From a bacterium (GTDB lineage: Bacteria; Electryoneota; RPQS01), in assembly GCA_036504735.1 (NCBI GenBank), contig DASXUQ010000009.1:291204-355203 (forward strand): a stretch of DNA of 64,000 nucleotides, given 5' to 3'. The notes beneath the pieces are model-generated. The model was given only the letters and a program-made list of their open reading frames with translations. It was not told the origin of the DNA and made no database searches. Of the stretch, positions 16,915 through 25,087 are shown one piece after another (position 1 is the stretch's first letter; every line of letters starts with the position of its first letter). The position numbers and the translations under genes are program-made.

Positions 16915-17415
16915 ATGAGACGCTCTTACCCTATTATACTTGCCCTGATCCTGGTCTTGGCTCTGGCTGGGGCAAGCGAGGCCAAAAAGCACAAGGCCCC
17001 TGCCGCCGATCCGGGCTATCCGGGCAAGGCGCAGACCCATCAGGTGATCCTGCAAAAGGTCCTGCTCAGTGACTTTGATCTCACCCGCGATACTACCGGC
17101 GCGACGCGCAGCATTATTGTGGAACTGCTCGAAGACGGCAACGTGATTGTGCCGTCCAACGGAGACACCACCATTACAGGCATGCGCGGCGAGCACCTGC
17201 TGGAGACTCCCGTGCAGTGGCTGGTAAATTATGACCCACGCAAGAATTACCAAGTGATTATCACCGAGCAGTTGGCTCCCGGAGCGACCAATACCGGCAA
17301 CCGGATCATGGTTCCGGCAACTCCCAAAGCGGGCTACTGGCCCTTCGGCGTGATGGCCGGGAAAGTGCCGTTCGGCAAAGAGTCCTATCTTCAGTTTGTC
17401 GACAAGCCGCAATAG
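16915..17415 (+). CDS. small secreted protein of unknown function
   Basis: A 166-residue protein with a clear signal peptide (SYPIILALILVLALAGASEA, cleavage before KKHKAP). The mature part is a compact beta-rich domain (QVILQKVLLSDFDLTRD ... VIVPSNGDTTITGMRGEHLL ... YQVIITEQLAPG) that I cannot assign. The ATG at 16915 directly precedes the signal sequence; an upstream in-frame start at 16870 would add 15 residues that do not look like a signal n-region. A strong intrinsic terminator follows at 17473-17506, so the gene appears to be a single-cistron unit. Confidence 0.7.
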   Translation: MRRSYPIILALILVLALAGASEAKKHKAPAADPGYPGKAQTHQVILQKVLLSDFDLTRDTTGATRSIIVELLEDGNVIVPSNGDTTITGMRGEHLLETPVQWLVNYDPRKNYQVIITEQLAPGATNTGNRIMVPATPKAGYWPFGVMAGKVPFGKESYLQFVDKPQ

Positions 17416-17472
17416 TGGCGGTCTGCAGCGCACCGAGGCTAAGTAGTCGGTAGCCGCTTAGCCTCCTGAACA

Positions 17473-17506
17473 TGCCCGGGTTCATCGTGACCCGGGCACT
17501 TTTTTT
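17473..17506 (+). terminator. rho-independent terminator of the small secreted protein gene
   Basis: A nine-base-pair stem TGCCCGGGT (17473-17481) pairs with ACCCGGGCA (17490-17498) around an 8-nt loop, and a seven-T tract (17500-17506) follows. It sits 57 nt after the stop codon at 17415. The ATG at 17472 lies inside it and is not a credible start for the next gene. Confidence 0.88.
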
Positions 17507-17687
17507 GGTGGGCTATGTGCTTTTGAATCAGGAGTTAGCTATATTATTCCTGCGGCATCTGGTTTTGACGCGAAAGGGCAAATCCGGCAGGCGGAAAAGT
17601 GAGCGCAACTGTCGGGGATATCAAAGAGTTGAAGAAGAGTTACCCGAAAACTCCAACGCATCGCACAGTCCATTGAAAACACACCGT

Positions 17688-18383
17688 TTGAAAAAGGCCA
17701 TTGTACTGCTTCTGGCCTGCGCTATCCTATCATTATTAGTGACGGCACCTTCCCCGCCGGTTTCCACCAAGGACAAAGGCAGCCGGGTGACGGTGGGCCT
17801 GGTCAAGTACAAGGGCGGCGGCGACTGGTATGAAGATGGCCGCGCGCTGTGCAACCTGTTCCAGTACGTGCGCTCGAATACCAATATTGATATTGCACCC
17901 GAACCCGCGGCGGTCGAGCCGGGATCGGCGGAGCTGTTCTCTTATCCCATCATCTACATTTCAGGCCACGGCAACGTCTCCTTCAGCGCGGATGACGTGG
18001 CCAACCTGCACCGCTACTTTGCGGCGGGCGGCTTTATGTTCGCCAATGATGATTACGGGATGGACAAGAGCTTCCGCCGGGAGATGAAGAAAGTTTTCCC
18101 CGATGCCGATTGGATGGAGGTCCCCTTCAGCCATCCGGTCTATCATAACCTCTACCAGTTCCCTAACGGCTGTCCGAAAATCCATGAGCACGACAATCTG
18201 CCGGCGGAAGGCTTAGGCCTGTTCCTGAACGGCGTGATGGTCGCGTTCTATGATTACCAATCGGACCTTGGCGACGGCTGGGAGGATCCTTCGGTCTACA
18301 ATGATCCCCCCGAGAAGCACGACGCCGCCATGAAAATGGGAACCAACGTGATTGTCTATGCGCTGAGCAGAGGAGTGGAATAA
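17688..18383 (+). CDS. DUF4159 secreted protein
   Basis: About 231 residues with an N-terminal membrane/signal segment (KKAIVLLLACAILSLLVTAP) and a DUF4159 domain: VTVGLVKYKGGGDWYEDGRA, then YPIIYISGHGNVSFS and GGFMFANDDYGMDKSFRREM, ending IVYALSRGVE. DUF4159 has a glutamine-amidotransferase-like fold and is found near peptidase and aerotolerance-type membrane clusters; its role is not known. The frame is open back to an ATG at 17472, but that ATG lies in a terminator hairpin and the intervening peptide is not plausible. TTG at 17688 gives a classical signal peptide, and TTG at 17673 is the alternative. A dispersed repeat follows the gene. Confidence 0.8.
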   Translation: MKKAIVLLLACAILSLLVTAPSPPVSTKDKGSRVTVGLVKYKGGGDWYEDGRALCNLFQYVRSNTNIDIAPEPAAVEPGSAELFSYPIIYISGHGNVSFSADDVANLHRYFAAGGFMFANDDYGMDKSFRREMKKVFPDADWMEVPFSHPVYHNLYQFPNGCPKIHEHDNLPAEGLGLFLNGVMVAFYDYQSDLGDGWEDPSVYNDPPEKHDAAMKMGTNVIVYALSRGVE

Positions 18384-18398
18384 AAAGCCTGAAAGCGG

Positions 18399-18468
18399 AA
18401 CCCCCTTCTGATTCCCCCTTGTTCCAAGGGGGAAGGATCGGAGTCTCCCCCTTAGTATAAGGGGGGCT
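18399..18468. repeat. dispersed CCCCCTT/AAGGGGG repeat, copy 4
   Basis: It opens with ACCCCCTTCTGATTCCCCC, then a G-run arm with the family motif AAGGATCGGAG, then a second palindrome CCCCCTTAGTATAAGGGGGG. It lies between the DUF4159 and zinc-finger genes. Confidence 0.85.
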
Positions 18469-18498
18469 TTCAGATTTCGACAATCATCGGAAGGCGTA

Positions 18499-18777
18499 AT
18501 GAAGAAATCGCAATTAGAACCCCGCACCTGTCCCGTCTGTTCTGTGGAGCTGAAGTCCGCCGAGCGGCAGGGAGTGCGGATAGATGAATGCCCCAATTGC
18601 CGGGGCGTGTGGATGGACCGGACAGAATTGGATAAGGTGATCGAACGCGCCAATGCCGAATCTTCCCGGCCCGAACTGAGCGGCGCGGTTCACCTCGGGG
18701 CAACAGAGGAGTGGTCCCATTTGCATCCAAGCCATGGTACCCGGAACCGCGGTTTTCTGTCTGACCTGTTCAGCTAA
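18499..18777 (+). CDS. TFIIB-type zinc-finger protein
   Basis: A 92-residue protein with one zf-TFIIB domain: RTCPVCSVELKSAERQGVRI, then DECPNCRGVWMDRTELDKVI. Two CPxC pairs (CPVC near residue 11 and CPNC near residue 32) form the zinc site; the GVWMDRTELDK signature is diagnostic of this bacterial family. Function is unknown; members are small cytoplasmic proteins often next to membrane or stress genes. The start at 18499 is supported by a GGAAGG box 5 nt upstream. A second small metal-binding protein gene follows after 15 nt, so the two are likely co-transcribed. Confidence 0.85.
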   Translation: MKKSQLEPRTCPVCSVELKSAERQGVRIDECPNCRGVWMDRTELDKVIERANAESSRPELSGAVHLGATEEWSHLHPSHGTRNRGFLSDLFS

Positions 18778-18792
18778 TCGTTTAAGGAAAAA

Positions 18793-19020
18793 ATGGAAGA
18801 GCCTAAAGGACCCGAGTCCATCGAACCTAAGGTGACCAGCATTCTGGTCAGGCACAATGGCCCGCTTCGTGTCTACAACCTGACGGTCCTCACCAACTCC
18901 AAAGGTGAGACTCTCGAAACCAAAGAAGTCATTACGCTCTGCCGTTGCGGCGGCTCACAGACCAAACCCTACTGCGATGGCTCGCACAAAACCAATGGCT
19001 TCACCGACGACATGAACTAA
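18793..19020 (+). CDS. CDGSH-type iron-sulfur protein
   Basis: A 75-residue protein carrying one CDGSH motif, CRCGGSQTKPYCDGSH (about residues 52-67). Its three Cys and one His bind a redox-active [2Fe-2S] cluster, as in mitoNEET-related proteins. There is no membrane segment, so it should be soluble. The N-terminal 50 residues form a short beta region (ILVRHNGPLRVYNLTVLT) typical of the single-domain bacterial type. An AAGGA box precedes the ATG. Its exact role is unknown; it is adjacent to the zinc-finger gene. Confidence 0.88.
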   Translation: MEEPKGPESIEPKVTSILVRHNGPLRVYNLTVLTNSKGETLETKEVITLCRCGGSQTKPYCDGSHKTNGFTDDMN

Positions 19021-19254
19021 CAAGGGCTGAGCCCTTGACCCGGGGCCGCCTTTGGCGGGGGGACAGCGCGGGAATACCGCGCGGTCCCTCTTTTCCCATG
19101 CGGCATCCCTTACCCGGACTAGCCAGCACGCTCCCGCGTGCTGAGTCCATGGCCACGGTATCGCCCAGCGGGGCAGGCCCAGGACCCAAGAGGCCTGCCG
19201 CCGCGAAGGGTAGCGTGTCCTGCCGCCGCGAAGCTTAAGGCCATCGCGATGTCT
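19021..19254. repeat. gene-free palindrome-rich spacer
   Basis: No coding signal is visible between 19021 and 19393. The stretch contains CAAGGGC/GCCCTTG (19021-19037), GCGCGG/CCGCGC (19066-19082), CAGCACGC/GCGTGCTG (19124-19143) and two copies of CCTGCCGCCGCGAAG near 19194 and 19221. None has a T-tract. It looks like a pile-up of short palindromic elements. Confidence 0.65.
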
Positions 19255-19297
19255 CTGATCCTTCCCTCTTTGAAAGCGGGGAATCAGAAGGGGGTTC
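19255..19297. repeat. dispersed CCCCCTT/AAGGGGG repeat, copy 5 (inverted, degenerate)
   Basis: GATCCTTCCCTCTTTGAAAG, then CGGGGAATCAGAAGGGGGTTCTG. This is the reverse orientation of the copies at 1115 and 18399, sharing the ATCAGAAGGGGGTTC end. Confidence 0.75.
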
Positions 19298-19393
19298 TGT
19301 TTGCAGTCTTAATCATGCTCACATTCATCCTCCATCCTTACCTTATGGTGAAGGATTTGCTGACCGTAATAAAGAACATAGAGGAGAACGATC

Positions 19394-19741
19394 ATGCCAG
19401 TGGTATCGCTAATCCTGTTTTTGGTCGGGGCAATTTTCGGGGTCATCGTCTGGACGGCCATCTTCAAGAACCGTCCCACGCCCACAACTGCCGTGTATGT
19501 TCATGGTCTGATTGTCGTCATCGCGTTTATTATTCTGTTGATCTTTGCGGGCAAAGCCGCACCGGGGACCGCGCCGATTACGGCAATTGTGTTCTTTGCC
19601 ATTGCCGCGGTGGGGGGGCTGATTCTGTTCTCACAGGATCAGGCCAAGAAAACCATCCCCCGCTGGCTGGCCATTCTGCATCCGATCATCGCCGTGCTCG
19701 GCGTGCTGGCCCTGATCTTCTACATCGCCCGCCCGATGTAA
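19394..19741 (+). CDS. small membrane protein with four predicted helices
   Basis: A 115-residue protein that is almost entirely hydrophobic: helices at roughly residues 3-25, 35-53, 60-82 and 90-112, separated by short loops (KNRPTPT, KAAPGTAP, QDQAKKTIPR). An AGAGGAG box 7 nt before the ATG at 19394 supports the start. I recognise no family and there are no conserved charged residues in the helices beyond the loop basic residues, so transport or scaffold roles cannot be separated. It stands alone between repeat-rich spacers. Confidence 0.75.
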   Translation: MPVVSLILFLVGAIFGVIVWTAIFKNRPTPTTAVYVHGLIVVIAFIILLIFAGKAAPGTAPITAIVFFAIAAVGGLILFSQDQAKKTIPRWLAILHPIIAVLGVLALIFYIARPM

Positions 19742-19830
19742 GAGAAGGATGAAGGCGGAGGGATGAAGGATGAACGAAGACCTGTAGGGGCGGGTTAAGC
19801 GGAAAGATGCAGCGCAGCATCGGATGTAAC
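19742..19830. repeat. GGATGAAGG / TAGGGGCGGG-type dispersed repeat, copy 1
   Basis: Tandem GGATGAAGGCGGAGGGATGA units are followed by TAGGGGCGGGTT and, about 40 nt later, the complement AACCCGCCC. A second copy with the same order lies at 28868-29003, and the complementary CATCCCTCATCCTTCATCC form encodes part of the signal peptide at 29797. Confidence 0.7.
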
Positions 19831-19946
19831 ATGCGCAACCCGCCCGCCGGACAAGAAACGAATCCACAACCGGTCAAAATGCAACCATTTGATTTTGGCT
19901 TCTTGGCTTCTTCAGCTCTTGGCATCTAACTTCAGGGGAGGGTTTC

Positions 19947-20588
19947 ATGATCCCGCGAACTTTGGGGATGATTGTCATCGGCGCGCTGTGTATGGCGCAG
20001 ACGACGCTGGCGGACCAGCGGATTTCAATCAGCGGCGGCGCGGAACTCGGGGCCTTCTCGGGGAATTCCGCGATGGTGGGAGCCTCGCCGTACACGCTGC
20101 ATTTGCAGGCGACGATGGATGCGCCGGGCTGGCTCCGCAAGCATGTGCCGCTGGAATTCGTCTTCGGCTTTACCGGACCCTATCCAACAGAGCGGCACAT
20201 CGGCTACATCAGTAACTCGCCGTCGTCGTCGTCGTGGTACTCCACAAATCAACAGAACTGGCGGCCGCAGAGTCGGTTCTCCGAGGCCGTGCGCTTATAC
20301 ATCGTTGGCCACAATACCCGAACGCATAAGCCCGACGGCATGGAACTGGCGTTGGGCATCGGCAATCATCAGGTGTTCTCCAAGCTGGATGATTACTATC
20401 ACACCGGTCAGAAGGGTATCCGTCTGGATTCGCAGTGGCGGGCACATCTTGCCTTTCGCACGCAATTCCTTCCCACGCAACCATCGGGTCCTGTGCTGGA
20501 ACTGGAACTGCAGCACGGCCTCGAACGATTGCCCACGGCTTTCCCCGATGCTGCGGCTCTGACTCTTGGCTGGCGGTTCCAGGTATAA
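19947..20588 (+). CDS. probable small outer-membrane beta-barrel protein
   Basis: A 213-residue exported protein with a signal peptide (GMIVIGALCMAQTTLA). Alternating beta strands with aromatic ends follow (YTLHLQATMDAPGW, PLEFVFGFTGPYP, WRAHLAFRTQFLP, GPVLELELQHGLE), and it closes with a C-terminal strand TLGWRFQV, the pattern of barrel proteins recognised by BAM. An AGGGGAGGG box precedes the ATG. A (CGT)5 microsatellite at 20221-20235 encodes part of a serine run (SPSSSSWYS) in an apparent surface loop. No family is recognised. The gene stands alone. Confidence 0.65.
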   Translation: MIPRTLGMIVIGALCMAQTTLADQRISISGGAELGAFSGNSAMVGASPYTLHLQATMDAPGWLRKHVPLEFVFGFTGPYPTERHIGYISNSPSSSSWYSTNQQNWRPQSRFSEAVRLYIVGHNTRTHKPDGMELALGIGNHQVFSKLDDYYHTGQKGIRLDSQWRAHLAFRTQFLPTQPSGPVLELELQHGLERLPTAFPDAAALTLGWRFQV

Positions 20589-20705
20589 ACCATATTAGCC
20601 TCGTGTTCTATTCCGCGGCGTGTGGCCGGATGGAACCGGCCACCTAATCCAGAATATTAATTCTCGCTTTTTCGCTTTTCGCCTTTTCGCTTTTTGGGAG
20701 TACTC

Positions 20706-23700
20706 ATGGGTGCGCGTGAAGTATTACTGACGATCCACACTTGGATGGGTGGGCTGCGCCGCGCGGTGCTGACCAACCGCTTGAAGACCGGCGCGTTGAC
20801 GGCGCTGGCCGGGCTGATTGCCATCAGTCTGGTGATCATGATCGTCGAAGCTCTGGGACATCTCTCCGGAACCGCGCGGGCCGTGCTGCTTGCGCTGTGG
20901 GGGATCTCCGCTCTCGCCGCGCTCGGTCTCGGCGTGGTCTGGCCCGTTCTGCGCTTTACCGTGTTTGCTCCCGATGACAAGACTCTGGCCGGCGACTATG
21001 CGCGGCGCATGCCCAGCATTCGCGACCGCGTGTTGAATGCCTTACAGCTTTTGGAGCGTGTGGAAGGCGCCAACCGCGAAGGCTATTCTCCCGAACTGAT
21101 TTTAGAAGCCGGACGCGAAGTCGCCGAAGACTTAAGACCGCTTGATCCGCGCACCCTTCCCGAAAAGCGCCCCGTGCAGCTCTCCGGACGGCTGGCCATG
21201 GTGGCCGGCGGCGTGGCCGTGCTGCTCTTTCTGTTTGCGGGAGAATCTCTCTTGTCCGCCGGCGAGCGCGTGATGAAACCCGGACAGGATTTTGAACCGC
21301 CTGCACCGTTTGCGCTGTCGGTCAAACCCGGCAACGCGCAGCTTGTGCGCGGCGATTCGCTGATCGTGGAAGTCACCGCTTCCGGCAAAGCTCCCGCTGC
21401 CATCACCATCGAGCGGCTCGAAAAGGGCAAGAACGCCAGCGAACCCATTAATCTGAAAAGTGACAACGGCGTTTTCCGTTACGTCTATCGCTCCGTCAGC
21501 GCACCCTTTACCTACTGGGCGCATGAAGGCCGCGTAAAGACTCCCGAGTATGATGTGCAGGTGCAGGAACTTCCCGCCGTGCGTTTCCTCTCGCTGCGTC
21601 TGGCGCCGCCCGCCTACACCAGGCTGCCCGAACAGGTGCTTGATGAAAATGTCGGCGACGTCGCCGCGGTAATCGGCACCAAGGTGCATCTCGAACTGGC
21701 CGCCACCAAAAAGCTCTCCCGCGCGGACATGGAATTTTTGAAACCCGCCGTTAGCGCCCCGCCGCAGGATTCCGCTTCTCTCGGGTCTCCCCCCTTTGAA
21801 AAAGGGGGGACTAAGGGGGGTGGGGGTGAAGGCCTCCTGAAATCCCTTACCGTGGAAGGCTCCCGCGCCAGCACGGATTTCAGCGTGACCGAGAGCGGCT
21901 ATTACAAGCTGCATCTGAAAGACGCCGACGGCCTCGAAAACCGCGATCCGATTCTTTACCGTATCACCGCGCGGCCCGATGAGCCGCCGCTGGTCAGCCT
22001 GGTCCAGCCGTCGCAGGATGTGGACATTGCCGCCAGTTCCAAAGTGCCCGTTACCGCCGAGGCGATGGACGATTTCGGTTTTACGCGCATGGCGCTGCGC
22101 TACTATCGCACCACCACCTCCGAGCCCACCGAAGCACAGAGCGATGAGAGCAAGTACAAATCCCTGCCGCTGGATTATCACCTGATCGAGCCGGGCAAGG
22201 CTCGCGGCGAGATGACCTTTGATCTGTCGGCACTGGATCTGCTGCCTGAAGATCAGGTGCTGATCTTTGTCGAAGCCTGGGATAATGACGGTATCCACGG
22301 ACCCAAGCGCGCGCGCAGTGAAACCCGCACGCTCCGCTTCCCCTCCATGTCCGAACTGTTCGAGAAGCAGGATCAGGAAGCCGAAACGCGCGAAATCTCG
22401 CTGGCCGATCTGCTCAAAGAATCGCAAGACATTCGCCAGAAGGTTGACGAAGCCGTGCAGGACTTCAAGTCCAACCCGGAGATGAGCTGGGAGAAGAAGC
22501 AGGAAATCCAGAAGCTGCTGGATAAACAGCAGGCGATGAATGAGGCGCTGAAGCAGATCTCCGAGCAGATGCAAAAGGCTTCCGACCAGATGAACCAGCA
22601 GGCCATGTTCTCGCCGCAGGTGATGGACAAGTTCCAGAAGATTCAGGAACTGGTGAAGGAAGTCATCACACCGGAAATGCGGCAGGCCCTGCAGCGGCTG
22701 CAACAGACGATGAAGCAGCCCAGCGAAGAGGAAGTCCGCAAGGCGCTCGAGAATTTCAAGATGACACAGGAGATGTTCGAGAAGGCGCTGGATCAGGCGC
22801 TGAACCTCCTGCAACAGCTCAAGACCGCCAAGAAGCTCGATGAACTGACGCGCCGTCTCGACGAACTGGGCCGCAAGCAGGACCAGCTCAACGAGAAGAT
22901 GGACCAGAACACGCCACAATCGTCCCCGCAGAACTCCGAAGAGCAGAAGAAGCTTGCCGAAGAGATGGCCAAGATTCAGGAAGAGGCCAAGAAGCTCTCC
23001 GAAGAGATGCAGAAGCAGAACATGCAGGCCAAGGAAAAGATGCAGGCGCTGCAGCAGGAGATGGAGCAGGAGCAGCTTCCGCAGGAGATGCAGAAGAACT
23101 CCCAGACCATGAGCATGAACCAGAATCAGTCGGCCAAAAAGAAAGGCCGGCAGATGCGCCGCAAGATGTCCGAGTTCTCCGAACAGATGCAGAGCATTCG
23201 CCAGCAGATGCAGACCGATCAGGACCTGGAGACGCTGCAAAAACTCGAACGCACCCGCGACCAGCTCCTCGATCTGTCCATGCGGCAGGAGAAGCTGTGG
23301 AAGGATTCGGAGAAGCTGCAGGGCGGAAGTCCGCAGCTTGCCCAGAGCGCCGAAGAGCAGGAGAATCTGCGTCAGGAGTTGAGCCGCGTCAACGATGACG
23401 TGCAGAACCTTGCCAAGCAGTCCATGTTTGTTACGCCGCAGCTCATGGCGGGAATTTACGGCGCCATGCAGCAGATGGAACAGGCCGGCGGCGCATCGCA
23501 GAGCCGCGATCCGCGCACCATGGGCTACTACCGCCAGCTTGCGCTGGGAGCACTGAACAGCGCCCTCAAAGAGAGCAACCAGTCCTGCTCAAGTTGCCGC
23601 AGCGCCTGCAGCAAGCCGAGTCCCAATTCGGCGGCGGGCAAGGCCGGCATGATGGCCATGCAGCAGCAGCAGCTCAATCAGCAGACGCAGGATATGATGG

Positions 23701-24161
23701 GCAACAACAATCCCGGCACCCTGACCGTGGGTCAGCAGGCGGGCATGCAGAAGCTCGCCGTCGAGCAGCGCGCGCTGCAGAAATCCGCCCAGGAGTTGTC
23801 GCAGGAGGCCGCCGCCTCGCAGCAGAGCCTCGGGCGGCTGGATGACGTCGCCAAGGAAATGGAAGAGGTGGCCAAGGATCTCGAGAACCGCAACGTTACC
23901 GACCGCACCACGGAAAAGCAGGAGCACATCGAATCGCGCCTGCTCGATTTCCAGCGGGCGCAGCGCGAAAAAGAATTCTCTCCGCAGCGGCAATCGCGTC
24001 CCGGCATGGATGTCGTACGCGCCTCTCCGCAGCAGCTTCCGAGCCGCCCCGGCACCGACCAATTGCGCGAGGACCTGTTGCGGGCCCTTGACGCGAAATA
24101 TACTCCGGATTATGAGCAACTCATCCGCCAATATTTCGACGCACTATCAAAATGGAAATAA
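20706..24161 (+). CDS. DUF4175 giant coiled-coil membrane protein
   Basis: A 1151-residue protein. Two membrane helices lie near residues 30-50 and 58-80 and a third at about 162-182, followed by beta-sandwich-like periplasmic sections up to about residue 540. A very long Gln/Met/Glu/Lys-rich coiled coil spans about 550-1050, and the C-terminus ends YEQLIRQYFDALSKWK. This is the DUF4175 layout, found next to BatA-like and DUF4159 genes in FCB and alphaproteobacterial genomes; its function is unknown, but the architecture suggests an envelope-spanning strut. GGGAG 5 nt before ATG 20706 decides the start over a TTG at 20694. A dispersed repeat is inserted in frame at about residues 361-375 (SPPFEKGG and a glycine run). 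The upstream DUF4159 gene fits the usual association. Confidence 0.88.
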   Translation: MGAREVLLTIHTWMGGLRRAVLTNRLKTGALTALAGLIAISLVIMIVEALGHLSGTARAVLLALWGISALAALGLGVVWPVLRFTVFAPDDKTLAGDYARRMPSIRDRVLNALQLLERVEGANREGYSPELILEAGREVAEDLRPLDPRTLPEKRPVQLSGRLAMVAGGVAVLLFLFAGESLLSAGERVMKPGQDFEPPAPFALSVKPGNAQLVRGDSLIVEVTASGKAPAAITIERLEKGKNASEPINLKSDNGVFRYVYRSVSAPFTYWAHEGRVKTPEYDVQVQELPAVRFLSLRLAPPAYTRLPEQVLDENVGDVAAVIGTKVHLELAATKKLSRADMEFLKPAVSAPPQDSASLGSPPFEKGGTKGGGGEGLLKSLTVEGSRASTDFSVTESGYYKLHLKDADGLENRDPILYRITARPDEPPLVSLVQPSQDVDIAASSKVPVTAEAMDDFGFTRMALRYYRTTTSEPTEAQSDESKYKSLPLDYHLIEPGKARGEMTFDLSALDLLPEDQVLIFVEAWDNDGIHGPKRARSETRTLRFPSMSELFEKQDQEAETREISLADLLKESQDIRQKVDEAVQDFKSNPEMSWEKKQEIQKLLDKQQAMNEALKQISEQMQKASDQMNQQAMFSPQVMDKFQKIQELVKEVITPEMRQALQRLQQTMKQPSEEEVRKALENFKMTQEMFEKALDQALNLLQQLKTAKKLDELTRRLDELGRKQDQLNEKMDQNTPQSSPQNSEEQKKLAEEMAKIQEEAKKLSEEMQKQNMQAKEKMQALQQEMEQEQLPQEMQKNSQTMSMNQNQSAKKKGRQMRRKMSEFSEQMQSIRQQMQTDQDLETLQKLERTRDQLLDLSMRQEKLWKDSEKLQGGSPQLAQSAEEQENLRQELSRVNDDVQNLAKQSMFVTPQLMAGIYGAMQQMEQAGGASQSRDPRTMGYYRQLALGALNSALKESNQSCSSCRSACSKPSPNSAAGKAGMMAMQQQQLNQQTQDMMGNNNPGTLTVGQQAGMQKLAVEQRALQKSAQELSQEAAASQQSLGRLDDVAKEMEEVAKDLENRNVTDRTTEKQEHIESRLLDFQRAQREKEFSPQRQSRPGMDVVRASPQQLPSRPGTDQLREDLLRALDAKYTPDYEQLIRQYFDALSKWK
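21787..21828. repeat. dispersed CCCCCTT/AAGGGGG repeat, copy 6, in frame inside the DUF4175 gene
   Basis: CTCCCCCCTTTGAAAAAGGG and further G-runs to 21828 interrupt the coding sequence without breaking the frame. They add a Gly/Pro/Lys segment (SPPFEKGGTKGGGG) between a Pro-rich linker and the next beta section. The same SPFEKGG peptide results from copy 2. Confidence 0.85.
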
Positions 24162-24216
24162 CCGAACAGTCTGTTGCGCGCAGCACGACTGCGAGTAGCT
24201 TGTCTGCCTTCCTTCA

Positions 24217-24309
24217 ATTGTCATCCTGCATCCTTCTTCGGATGCAGGATCTCGCGGGGAGCAGGAAACGGAGAGATCCTGCATTTGAAGACAAATGCAG
24301 GATGACAAT
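24217..24309. mobile_element. 93-bp palindromic element with 15-bp terminal inverted repeats
   Basis: Perfect terminal inverted repeats ATTGTCATCCTGCAT (24217-24231) and ATGCAGGATGACAAT (24295-24309) bound the element. Inside, ATCCTGCATTTG (24276-24287) and CAAATGCAGGAT (24292-24303) form a 12-bp hairpin, and TGCATCC/GGATGCA form another near the left end. There is no open frame, so it resembles a MITE or composite REP element. Its right end supplies the AGGA box and most of the ATG of the PAP2 gene. Confidence 0.75.
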
Positions 24310-25087
24310 GAGAGTGGTTTTCGCCTTGGTTGTGCTGGTGGTTGTGCCACGCTTTGCCTTTGCCCAAAGCTTCAAGTCCGAAGCCCACACCGCCTGGCAC
24401 GTGACCGGCGACATGGTACGCGCGCCCCTGCATGCCAGCACCGGGGACTATCTGATGGCGGCGGGGCTTCTCTCGGGAATCGTGCTCAGCACGACGCTGG
24501 ACCGTCCGGTGCATACAGCCGTGCGCAAGCTGAATGATCCGTGGGTGAAGACGGTGGATGACATCGGCCACGCCTACCAGTCGCCGTTTGTAATTTTCGG
24601 CACCGCGGGCGCGCTCTATGCCTATGGCGCGCTGGAAAGCCGGCCCGGTGTGCGGCGCGTGGGCTGGGAGATTATGGAATCCTATGCCATCGCCGGCGCG
24701 GGCACGCAGATTGTCAAGCATGTGGTGGGGCGGCATCGTCCCTATGAAAATGACGGCCCGTTCAGTTTTTCCGGTCCGAGTGTGAAAAACGGCCACCAGT
24801 CCTTTCCCTCGGGAGATGTGACGGTGGCCTTTTCCTTCGCCTCAGTGCTTGCCGCCGAAGTGCATACCGTTCCCACAACCATTTTATTCTATGGCCTCGG
24901 TGCCCTCACTGCCTTTCAACGCATGAACCGCAACCAGCACTGGTTTTCCGATACCATAGCCGGTGCGGCCTGGGGCACGGCGGTCGGCCTCGGTGTGGTA
25001 CATTACAACCGGCTGCGGGCCTCCTCACCGGTCAAGATCTCAGCCAGCGCACAGCCCATGATCATTGCTTTTTCTGTGGATCTGTAA
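24308..25087 (+). CDS. PAP2-superfamily phosphatase, exported (first of a pair)
   Basis: A 259-residue protein with a signal peptide (VVFALVVLVVVPRFAFAQ) and several membrane-associated helices. The acid-phosphatase motifs are present: KHVVGRHRPY (K-x6-RP type motif 1), SFPSGD (motif 2) and RMNRNQHWFSD (R-x5-H-x3-D, motif 3). The nucleophilic and acid His of motif 3 is kept, while motif 2 has Asp where PSGH is usual. Family members dephosphorylate lipid pyrophosphates such as undecaprenyl-PP or modify lipid A. The start at 24308 has AGGA 5 nt upstream, both contributed by a palindromic element; ATG 24302 is an alternative. Its stop overlaps the next gene's start by one base, so the pair is coupled. 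Confidence 0.88.
   Translation: MRVVFALVVLVVVPRFAFAQSFKSEAHTAWHVTGDMVRAPLHASTGDYLMAAGLLSGIVLSTTLDRPVHTAVRKLNDPWVKTVDDIGHAYQSPFVIFGTAGALYAYGALESRPGVRRVGWEIMESYAIAGAGTQIVKHVVGRHRPYENDGPFSFSGPSVKNGHQSFPSGDVTVAFSFASVLAAEVHTVPTTILFYGLGALTAFQRMNRNQHWFSDTIAGAAWGTAVGLGVVHYNRLRASSPVKISASAQPMIIAFSVDL

Noticed and set aside
17472-17687. N-terminal extension of the DUF4159 gene to ATG 17472
   Set aside because: The ATG lies within an intrinsic terminator, and the extension has no secretion-signal logic before the true hydrophobic segment.
21132-23240. 702-codon open frame on the minus strand inside the DUF4175 gene
   Set aside because: It is rich in Leu/His/Gly as expected for the complement of Gln/Lys/Glu-rich coiled-coil codons; the plus-strand gene explains the region.
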